Assembly: GCA_036985715.1 (NCBI GenBank)
Contig: BTQE01000018.1
Span: 1 to 36,903, forward strand
Reading direction: 5' to 3'
DNA: 36,903 nucleotides
Source: SMXL01 sp036985715
GTDB taxonomy: Bacteria; Bacteroidota; Rhodothermia; Rhodothermales; UBA10348
In this document: positions 1-6,332 of the stretch, piece by piece
Numbering within the stretch: the stretch's first letter is position 1
Layout: each line of letters starts with the position of its first letter
The notes under the pieces: model-generated
What the model was told of the DNA's origin: nothing
What the model saw: the letters and a program-made list of their open reading frames with translations, nothing else
Database searches by the model: none
Program-made: the position numbers and the translations under genes

Positions 1-1
1 C

Positions 2-361
2 AACCAGTCGCTGAATCTGAAGAAAAAGCGTCGCTGGAGCAGTCGACTTTCGCTCGATGTATCGATGAGTGATAAGATGGAATTTGAGGAAATGGCCCGT
101 ACTGAGCAGCCCGACGAGTTGATGGTAAGAACCGAATTATCAGCGAGCATTCAGAAGAGCATGGATAAACTCTCAGATCGCGAGCGAACCGTATTCGTAC
201 TCAAGCATCAGCATGGCTACAAGCTGAGAGAGATCGCTGTGATGTTGGAATGTGCAGAGGGCACGGTCAAGAATTATATGTTTAGAGCCACTCAGAAGAT
301 GCGGCGAGCGCTTGGCTCGCATGCGCCTGCGGCTTTGGTTTCAGTTCAGGGATCAGATTAG
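2..361 (+). CDS. ECF-type RNA polymerase sigma factor, C-terminal part (5' end outside window)
   Basis: The reading frame is open from base 2, so the gene begins upstream of the window; the internal ATG at 65 is not the real start. The visible 119 residues hold the end of sigma region 2 (a basic stretch KKKRRW just before the linker) and a complete region 4. Region 4 starts near KSMDKLSDRERTVFVL and carries a helix-turn-helix of the type LREIAVMLECAEGTVKNYM, which contacts the -35 element in this family. The gene is followed after 15 bp by a zinc-finger membrane protein, the usual partner anti-sigma factor. The two are almost certainly one operon, with the sigma factor held inactive at the membrane until a signal arrives. 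The identity of the fold is clear; the regulon is unknown. Confidence 0.88.
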   Translation, partial: NQSLNLKKKRRWSSRLSLDVSMSDKMEFEEMARTEQPDELMVRTELSASIQKSMDKLSDRERTVFVLKHQHGYKLREIAVMLECAEGTVKNYMFRATQKMRRALGSHAPAALVSVQGSD

Positions 362-376
362 AAGAAGGCACGACAA

Positions 377-1333
377 ATGACAAACTCATCTTCTTGCAAG
401 CACGAAAAAAAGGATCTTGTTCTTCACTATTACGGAGAATTGGACGAGGCACAATCGGTAGAGATTGAACTGCGTCTTCTGGACTGCTGCGCCTGTGAGG
501 AATACTACGCAGAACTCGTTGCGATGGAATCCCGGGTACCACGCACTCCGTCGGTCGAGCCGGACGAAACCGATATGGCTGCGATTAGAAAAGCAACGGC
601 TCTTCGTCTGCGAGAAAATGAGGGTCAACGATCACGCAGGATGGAGCCTCGTCGGTACATCTGGCCAGCACCGATCTGGGCTCGTGTATCAGTAGTAACA
701 GCGGTCGCGGTGCTGGCCTTCGCTGGAGGTCGGATTTCTGGTGGAAGTGGCTTGGTCACTTCACGCGATGTGAGTGAATCGAAGATCGCGGACATATCGG
801 ATATTGAATTCGACCATGAGACGGGTGAGGTCAATGTGGAATATCGCACGGTCGGCGTCAGCTCGGTTCGTGGTTCATTGGCTGATAGGAAAATTCGAAC
901 GCTGCTCAACTACGCACTCACGAACGCTGATAACCCGGCAACCCGCCTGCGAGCGGTAAAAATGCTGAATATGCTTGAACCGGATGTCGTGCAACCGGAT
1001 CAGGAATTGGTCACTGCACTGGGAGTCATCATCCGTGATGATTCAAACGATGGAATTAAGCTTCAGGCGATCACTGCTCTGAGAAAGGTCTACGGTGGCG
1101 CCGAATTGGATAATGATCTGAGAGCCCTTCTCATGCAGATTCTGGATACATCCTCCAACAGTGCACTCAGGATCGAGGCGTTCGAGGTGCTGACCGAGAG
1201 CGAGTTGGCGCGCCAGGACCTGACACGGGTTTTGGCACGGGCTGCACGAGATGAAAACAGCTTTGTCCGATTTCGGGCGCGATCCGCTATGGATGATTTC
1301 GACGGGACCATTCCCCTGGAGCAATTGAACTAG
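377..1333 (+). CDS. Membrane anti-sigma factor: zinc-finger N-terminus, one TM helix, C-terminal HEAT repeats
   Basis: 318 residues. The N-terminus resembles the zf-HC2/ZAS anti-sigma zinc-binding domain: C7 and H9, then a helix ending in the cysteine cluster CCAC (residues 37-40). The histidine of the usual HxxxCxxC motif appears replaced by arginine, so zinc ligation may use C7/H9 instead. A single hydrophobic segment lies at about residues 101-121 (VSVVTAVAVLAFAGG), placing the N-terminus in the cytoplasm and the rest outside. From about residue 170 the sequence is a run of paired helices typical of HEAT repeats (for example IKLQAITALRKVYG, ALRIEAFEVLTE, FVRFRARSAMDDF). HEAT repeats are protein-binding, so the extracytoplasmic part may sense a partner, perhaps the DUF4097 products encoded next. 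It starts 15 bp after the sigma gene and ends 10 bp before the next ORF. Role inferred from architecture and context. Confidence 0.82.
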   Translation: MTNSSSCKHEKKDLVLHYYGELDEAQSVEIELRLLDCCACEEYYAELVAMESRVPRTPSVEPDETDMAAIRKATALRLRENEGQRSRRMEPRRYIWPAPIWARVSVVTAVAVLAFAGGRISGGSGLVTSRDVSESKIADISDIEFDHETGEVNVEYRTVGVSSVRGSLADRKIRTLLNYALTNADNPATRLRAVKMLNMLEPDVVQPDQELVTALGVIIRDDSNDGIKLQAITALRKVYGGAELDNDLRALLMQILDTSSNSALRIEAFEVLTESELARQDLTRVLARAARDENSFVRFRARSAMDDFDGTIPLEQLN

Positions 1334-1343
1334 AAAATACACG

Positions 1344-2585
1344 ATGCACCACTTGAGATTATCAAACATTGTTGCCGTTCTGATCTGGACGATTATTCCA
1401 GTCCAGGCCCAGACTACGTCGAGAGTCGGAAACGGATTTAAGGTTGAAATCGAGCGCACCTTTACGATCAAGTCGGAGACATCTGCCCTGGAGATTGAAC
1501 GGTATTCAGGAGATGTAGAGCTCGTCGGAGGAGATCGCGACCAGGTAGTCGTTAAGGAAGTTGTTTACGTTCAGGCTGGAAACGAAGACGAAGCCCGCGA
1601 GAAAGGCTCTCGGTTTTTCAGCGAGATTGAAGAAACGCGGGACGGTATTCGCATTGAGGGTGCCCTTCGGTACGGGGACAACAAAAACCTGCACGTTGAG
1701 CTGGCTCGTGGTATGAGTGCCATTGTTTCAACGACCAATGGGGATATAACGGTCCTTTCAACGGATTCTCGGATTGAAGTGAGGTCGGGAAATGGAGACA
1801 TCTCGGTGATCAAATCGTCTTCGGTTGTGAAAGCCCACTCTGGGAACGGAGATATTGATGTTTCTGACGTAGGCGGAATGGTGGCGGCTTCGAGTGGTGC
1901 CGGTGATATCACGCTTTCCGATATAAATGATCGGGTTGATCTTGAAACTGGCGCCGGTGATATTATCCTGAGTCGAATAGAAGGGGGCGCTAAGGCGCAG
2001 ACCGGTGGCGGCGACATCGTCGCTGAAGCAATAGCCGGAAACACGACTCTGCAAACCGCCGGAGGAGATATCGAGGCGTATCGAGTATCTGGATCTGCTG
2101 ATCTATCCACAGCGGGTGGAAGCATCAAAGTCGCAGACATTGAGGGTGATCTGTTCGCACACACATTTGGTGGAGATATTGAGGGGAGTTCAGTCGGAGG
2201 CATCATCTCTGTCGAAACACTGGCGGGGGATATCGAATTATTCAATGTTCAAAATGAAATCGTGGCCACGTCGGAGGTAGGCGATATTACCATCAGCGTA
2301 AGAGATGCTGAGTTTCTACGGAGCGGCGCCATCGAACTTCGAGCGGACAACGGGGATGTGGACCTCCTACTCCCGAGGAATACGAACGCCAATGTCACGA
2401 TTGATCTTGGCTTCGATGGTGAGTTTGATACTGAGGACAGCCCTCGGGCGCTGCGACTGAAGGACATGTCGCGCGACATTCGGCGAGGACGCATGAGAAG
2501 TGTCAAAGGGATCCTGAATAGCGGCGGCGGGCGCATCAAAATTCGAACAGACTCTGGGGACGTCTCGATTGAAGCATCTCGTTGA
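1344..2585 (+). CDS. Exported DUF4097-family beta-solenoid protein (GDI-repeat type)
   Basis: 413 residues with an N-terminal signal peptide (hydrophobic IVAVLIWTIIPVQA, cleavage probably after QAQ). From about residue 125 the protein is made of short units, each about 19-22 residues, whose turn reads NGDI, AGDI, GGDI or close variants (about a dozen copies). This is the pattern of DUF4097, a right-handed beta-solenoid repeat family. Its biochemical role is not established; many members are envelope proteins. It lies 10 bp downstream of the anti-sigma gene, which suggests that it is a target or partner of that signalling pair. The N-terminal ~100 residues form a separate beta-rich region (YSGDVELVGGDRDQVVV). 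Family assignment is strong, function unknown. Confidence 0.8.
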   Translation: MHHLRLSNIVAVLIWTIIPVQAQTTSRVGNGFKVEIERTFTIKSETSALEIERYSGDVELVGGDRDQVVVKEVVYVQAGNEDEAREKGSRFFSEIEETRDGIRIEGALRYGDNKNLHVELARGMSAIVSTTNGDITVLSTDSRIEVRSGNGDISVIKSSSVVKAHSGNGDIDVSDVGGMVAASSGAGDITLSDINDRVDLETGAGDIILSRIEGGAKAQTGGGDIVAEAIAGNTTLQTAGGDIEAYRVSGSADLSTAGGSIKVADIEGDLFAHTFGGDIEGSSVGGIISVETLAGDIELFNVQNEIVATSEVGDITISVRDAEFLRSGAIELRADNGDVDLLLPRNTNANVTIDLGFDGEFDTEDSPRALRLKDMSRDIRRGRMRSVKGILNSGGGRIKIRTDSGDVSIEASR

Positions 2586-2639
2586 AAAAGTGCCTGAAAT
2601 GGTTTAGAAGGTCGAAAAATAATATAAATTAATTGTAAC

Positions 2640-2651
2640 CCAGTCGACTGG
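2640..2651. promoter_or_regulatory. 12-bp perfect palindrome upstream of second DUF4097 gene
   Basis: CCAGTCGACTGG is its own reverse complement and lies in the 120-bp gap between the two DUF4097 genes, 55 bp before the next start. The gap also contains an AT-rich stretch (AATAATATAAATTAATT) just upstream. The wide spacing compared with the 10-15 bp gaps before it suggests that the second DUF4097 gene has its own promoter. That the palindrome is an operator is only inference; a 12-bp palindrome can occur by chance. Confidence 0.25.
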
Positions 2652-2705
2652 AGCCCGTAAAGTTTATCGCCCACAGGAAAAAATTCGTAGAGCCATCTTA
2701 AATAA

Positions 2706-3650
2706 ATGAAGTCTTTAGCTACCGTTTTTCTACTGCTGTTCATCGCAACGACCGTTGCTTCGGGCTCTGTTACCACCGATGCACGGGCCAACGTGAAGCC
2801 GGATTTTCAGAAGGAAAAGCCCGGAACGAAAGACATTATCAAGGCACGTTTTGATGTGCGGCCTGGTGGAACGCTGTACATCGACATTGATAGAGGGTTG
2901 ATTGATATTGAGGCTTCAGGAGACGATGAGGTCTATGTAGAACTCGTGCGCGATGTTCGTGGTGTAAGTTCTGATGAGGAAAAGGCAATCCTCGAACAGC
3001 ACGAATATGACATTTCGAAAGATGGGAATAATGTAGTTATCGAATCGCGATTTGATGCTGACAACAACGGTTCCTGGTCGTGGAAACGGCTTCGCAAGAA
3101 GAAAATATTTAAGCTGACTGTTACGATTCGCGTTCCCGAGCGCTATAACATCGACTTCGAGAACGGTGCCGGCAATGTTGAAATTGCAGACCTGGACGGT
3201 ACAGTCGTGGGGCGTACCGGAGCCGGAAACATCGTGGTTGGCGATATCAATGGTCCTGTTGACATCTCGTCCGGTGCTGGAAATATCGACATTGAATCTG
3301 TAGTCGGTTACGTAGATGTTCGCACAGGAGCGGGCAATATCACGATAGACAAAGTGGCCGGTGAAATCGATGCGCAGACAGGAGCCGGAAATGTGGTGGC
3401 CACCGTTACCCGTCAACCACGTGAGGATTCAGATCTGGGTTCGGGTGCTGGTAATGTCACGGTCTATCTTGCCGAAGATATTGCCGTAGACGTTGAAGCC
3501 CACTCAAGTCTCGGATCAGCAAGTTGTGATTTCGATCTTAGAGTCAAAGGGAAGTGGATGTCAAAATCCTTTGGAGGAGAATTAAATGGAGGTGGACCAT
3601 TGCTGACCCTCCATTCGGGCGTTGGAAACGTCTCGCTAAAAAGATATTAA
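2706..3650 (+). CDS. Exported DUF4097-family beta-solenoid protein (GAGN-repeat type)
   Basis: 314 residues, with a signal peptide (MKSLATVFLLLFIATTVASG). After a beta-rich N-terminal region, residues from about 150 form regular repeats with the turn GAGN (six copies, for example TGAGNIVVGDI and SGAGNIDIESV), with a final GVGN near the C-terminus. It is a paralogue of the protein encoded just upstream, in which the same turn position reads GDI. Both are predicted to be exported, to the periplasm or the outer surface. It is separated by 120 bp from the upstream gene and followed by a strong terminator, so it ends the sigma/anti-sigma transcription unit or forms its own. Family assignment is strong, function unknown. 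Confidence 0.8.
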   Translation: MKSLATVFLLLFIATTVASGSVTTDARANVKPDFQKEKPGTKDIIKARFDVRPGGTLYIDIDRGLIDIEASGDDEVYVELVRDVRGVSSDEEKAILEQHEYDISKDGNNVVIESRFDADNNGSWSWKRLRKKKIFKLTVTIRVPERYNIDFENGAGNVEIADLDGTVVGRTGAGNIVVGDINGPVDISSGAGNIDIESVVGYVDVRTGAGNITIDKVAGEIDAQTGAGNVVATVTRQPREDSDLGSGAGNVTVYLAEDIAVDVEAHSSLGSASCDFDLRVKGKWMSKSFGGELNGGGPLLTLHSGVGNVSLKRY

Positions 3651-3672
3651 GCACGTTGATGCTACGATAAGA

Positions 3673-3703
3673 GGGTCGCGACTCGCGTTGCGGCCCTTTT
3701 TTT
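3673..3703 (+). terminator. Rho-independent terminator after the DUF4097 genes
   Basis: The arms GGGTCGC (3673-3679) and GCGGCCC (3690-3696) pair over seven positions with one T-G wobble, and are followed directly by seven T residues (3697-3703). It lies 23 bp after the stop codon of the second DUF4097 gene and separates that unit from the TetR operon. Confidence 0.85.
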
Positions 3704-3763
3704 CTGGGTTCTCACTGCCTGCCCCATTCTAAGAAGGACAATACCATGTTCGTTTTCTCGTAA

Positions 3764-3779
3764 CAGAAACAATATTCTG
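3764..3779. promoter_or_regulatory. Imperfect inverted repeat upstream of TetR gene
   Basis: CAGAA and TTCTG flank a six-base AT-rich centre (ACAATA). It lies directly upstream of the longer palindrome at 3783-3799 and could be a secondary regulator site. It is short, so chance is a real alternative. Confidence 0.25.
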
Positions 3780-3806
3780 GCAACTTAACACCGTTAAGTC
3801 TATACT
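3778..3806 (+). promoter_or_regulatory. Candidate promoter of the TetR/beta-oxidation operon
   Basis: TGGCAA (3778-3783) and TATACT (3801-3806) are spaced by 17 bp, with the palindrome 3783-3799 filling the spacer. TATACT ends 7 bp before the ATG at 3814, so a transcript from here would have almost no leader. The match to a sigma-70 promoter is moderate, and primary sigma factors in this phylum may prefer other motifs. Confidence 0.35.
3783..3799. promoter_or_regulatory. Putative TetR operator: perfect 17-bp palindrome
   Basis: ACTTAAC-ACC-GTTAAGT has perfect 7-bp arms around a 3-bp centre and lies 14 bp before the TetR-family start codon. TetR-family regulators commonly bind such palindromes in their own promoter and are released by ligand; for regulators of fatty-acid degradation the ligand is usually an acyl-CoA. 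The position between candidate -35 and -10 elements would allow direct repression. Binding is inferred from position and symmetry. Confidence 0.6.
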
Positions 3807-3813
3807 GGATCTT

Positions 3814-4431
3814 ATGGCTCAAGAATCTGAAAATGCTCTTCAGCGGAAAATTCTGGATACTGCACGGCGCCTATTGATTTCCGATGGCTACGCCCATCTA
3901 TCGATGCGCAAAATTGCGAAGGAAATTGGGTACAGCGCGACAACTATCTATTTGCACTTCAAAAACAAAGATCAACTCGTCCATACCCTGATCGAAGAAG
4001 GCGTTTCACGATTACACGGGCGACTTCTTTCACGATTCAATCAGGATGGGGAGGGTGTCCGTAAACGGCTCCAAAATCTCTGTACTGAATACGTGATCTT
4101 TGGCCTTAACAATCCGGAGTACTACGAGATTATGTATATGCTGCACCCGGAACGATTGGCCAGGTATCCTGCCGACAAGTACCGTCGGGCAAGAAAAAAC
4201 CTGGAGCTGCTTGCATGTGTCTATCAGGAGGGTGTTGAGGGAAAGGTGTTTCAGAGACTGGATCCCATGCTCGCAGCGAGTGTCATCTGGTCTAACATGC
4301 ACGGTGTTGTATCTCTGGTGCTGTCCAAACGATTTGATGCCGGGCTCGACAAAGATCGAGTGATTGGAGAGTCCATCGAACGAGTTCTCCGAGGATTCGA
4401 ACCCGAGAAAAGAAAATCATCCTATTTGTGA
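3814..4431 (+). CDS. TetR/AcrR-family transcriptional regulator, likely controlling the beta-oxidation operon
   Basis: 205 residues. The N-terminal TetR helix-turn-helix domain spans about residues 10-57 (ILDTARRLLISDGYAHLSMRK, then IGYSATTIYLHFKNKDQL, the typical recognition helix). The C-terminal ligand-binding half contains WSNMHGVVSLVL, resembling the WHG-type TetR C-terminal domain. The stop codon overlaps the GTG start of the acyl-CoA synthetase gene (GTGA), so the two are translationally coupled. Being first in an operon encoding fatty-acid activation and beta-oxidation, it is most likely an acyl-CoA-responsive repressor, a role known for several TetR proteins of fatty-acid catabolism. 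The ligand is inferred. A palindromic operator candidate lies just before the start. Confidence 0.85.
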   Translation: MAQESENALQRKILDTARRLLISDGYAHLSMRKIAKEIGYSATTIYLHFKNKDQLVHTLIEEGVSRLHGRLLSRFNQDGEGVRKRLQNLCTEYVIFGLNNPEYYEIMYMLHPERLARYPADKYRRARKNLELLACVYQEGVEGKVFQRLDPMLAASVIWSNMHGVVSLVLSKRFDAGLDKDRVIGESIERVLRGFEPEKRKSSYL

Positions 4432-6332
4432 TAACAGACGTAGACAATATTGCTAAAGGAGTGGGAGAGTCGTCTTTCCTGGGACGCTCCCTGCCGTCGT
4501 TGTTGTACCACGCAAACGCGGTCTATCCGAACGATTCTGCCTTTGTCCAGAAGACGGAAACCGGTTGGAAACCGTTTACTACGGACGAATTCAGACGTGC
4601 CGCGGAAGAAACGGCCCTGGGGCTTTTGGCTTGCAATCTGGGTCCAGGTGATCGGGTAGCTCTGTATCTCGAAAGCGATGTCTATTTCTGTCTGGTCGAT
4701 ATGGGTTGTCTTATTGCCGGGCTCGTGGACGTACCGATTTACTTGACACATACTCAAGAGACTGTCGAATATGTTCTGGATCACGCGGACGCCCACGGAA
4801 TCGTGGTCTCGGATCTGGAGAAATTCCGAGAGATTCGTCCCGCGCTGATTCGAAGCGAATCCGTCCACACTCTCATCTTGGTGGACGGCTCCGACAAGCC
4901 ACAAGAAGGCGAGGTGCCTGAACGAATCACAGTCACTTCGCTCCCGGACATCAGAGAATTGGGGCGTGCAGCCATCGAAAAGGAGCCCATGCTGGTCCGG
5001 CAACTATCTGACCGTTTAGAACCGAACGACCTTGCCACCATCATTTACACGAGTGGAACCACAGGGCGGCCGAAGGGCGTCATGCTGACGCATGAAAACA
5101 TCAGTTACAATGCGCTGAGCGCGTTCGAGGGACTGGTGGGATACCGTTCGGGTCGCGAAGGAGAAACACTCCTTTCATTCTTACCGCTTACCCATGTGTT
5201 TGCAAGGACCAACTACTATCTGGCCCTCTCGCAGGGGTCGAGCTTATACTTTTCGACACCGGACGACCTGGTTCGAGATCTAGCTGACGTCCATCCTTCG
5301 ATGCTGATCACCGTGCCGCGCGTTCTGGAAAAGGTATATGCGCGGATCCTGGAGCGCTCCGGAAAAACGCCCGGCTTTAAAGGGCGAATCGCTCGATGGG
5401 GCGTCCGCCTTTCTCAGAACGGTGATGCAGCCGAAAAGTCCTCATTCTGGAGGCGTTCAAAAGTGAGTGTTGCCGACAAGCTGGTCTATGCGAAATGGCG
5501 ACTTGTCCTGGGAGGAAGGCTTAAGTTTCTTATTAGTGGTGGCGCAGCACTGAGTGAAGAAATCTGCCAGGTATTCGAAAATGCAGGGATTCCTATTCTA
5601 CAGGGATACGGCCTGACAGAAACCAGTCCAGTGATCTCTTTCAACAGACCGGGAAATAATCGCCCCGGGACTGTTGGACAGGTTCTCAACGGGGTTGAGG
5701 TTATGATCGCGGATGATGGAGAGATCCTTACCAGAGGGCCGCACGTGATGGCTGGATATTTTCGAGACGAACAGCTCACAAAAGACGTAATCTCTGAGGA
5801 AAACTGGTTTTATACGGGAGACATCGGGACATTGACGGATGATGGATTCCTCACTATCACAGATCGAAAAAAGGATCTGTTCAAGCTTTCTACCGGGAAG
5901 TATGTGGTTCCTCAGCCACTCGAGAACAAAATGTCCGCATCACCTCTTATCGAACAGGCCGTCGTGGTTGGTGCGGGATATAGGTATGCCACGGCTCTCA
6001 TATTTCCGGACGAATCCGCCGTCTTGTCTCTAGCAGATACTTTCCGAATAAAATCCAGAACCAATTTTCACGGACTGCTCGAAGAGGCGAAAATCGTTGC
6101 GGCATTCCAGAAACTGGTAGACCGCGCCAATGATGGCGTAGCCCACTGGTCTACGATCAACAAATTTGTACTTATCCCTGACGTGGCGACGATCGAAAAC
6201 GGTCTCCTGACTCCGACGCTTAAGGTTCGGAGGACAGCGATCAACTCAATGTATGCCGATCAAATCGAAGCGATGTACGAAGGCGAGAAGGAGGAGAACA
6301 ACGTGAACATGCATCCGGAGGTTAACGAATGA
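4428..6332 (+). CDS. fadD: Long-chain acyl-CoA synthetase (AMP-forming)
   Basis: 634 residues. It activates fatty acids to acyl-CoA with ATP and CoA, the entry step to beta-oxidation. Adenylate-forming enzyme motifs are in order: the P-loop YTSGTTGRPKG at about 207-217, GYGLTETSP near 393-401, YTGDIG near 461, and DRKKDLFKLSTGKYV containing the conserved hinge region. Length and the long insert between motifs fit bacterial long-chain acyl-CoA synthetases of the FadD15/ACSL type. The start is GTG, overlapping the TetR stop by GTGA, and the stop overlaps the ATG of the next gene by ATGA, so three genes are translationally coupled. Substrate chain length cannot be read from the sequence, and the gene symbol refers to the function rather than proven orthology. 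Confidence 0.88.
   Translation: MITDVDNIAKGVGESSFLGRSLPSLLYHANAVYPNDSAFVQKTETGWKPFTTDEFRRAAEETALGLLACNLGPGDRVALYLESDVYFCLVDMGCLIAGLVDVPIYLTHTQETVEYVLDHADAHGIVVSDLEKFREIRPALIRSESVHTLILVDGSDKPQEGEVPERITVTSLPDIRELGRAAIEKEPMLVRQLSDRLEPNDLATIIYTSGTTGRPKGVMLTHENISYNALSAFEGLVGYRSGREGETLLSFLPLTHVFARTNYYLALSQGSSLYFSTPDDLVRDLADVHPSMLITVPRVLEKVYARILERSGKTPGFKGRIARWGVRLSQNGDAAEKSSFWRRSKVSVADKLVYAKWRLVLGGRLKFLISGGAALSEEICQVFENAGIPILQGYGLTETSPVISFNRPGNNRPGTVGQVLNGVEVMIADDGEILTRGPHVMAGYFRDEQLTKDVISEENWFYTGDIGTLTDDGFLTITDRKKDLFKLSTGKYVVPQPLENKMSASPLIEQAVVVGAGYRYATALIFPDESAVLSLADTFRIKSRTNFHGLLEEAKIVAAFQKLVDRANDGVAHWSTINKFVLIPDVATIENGLLTPTLKVRRTAINSMYADQIEAMYEGEKEENNVNMHPEVNE

Noticed and set aside
1571..2245. 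224-codon minus-strand ORF opposite the first DUF4097 gene
   Set aside because: Its regular Ile-Ser-Pro pattern is the mirror of the GDI repeats on the coding strand.
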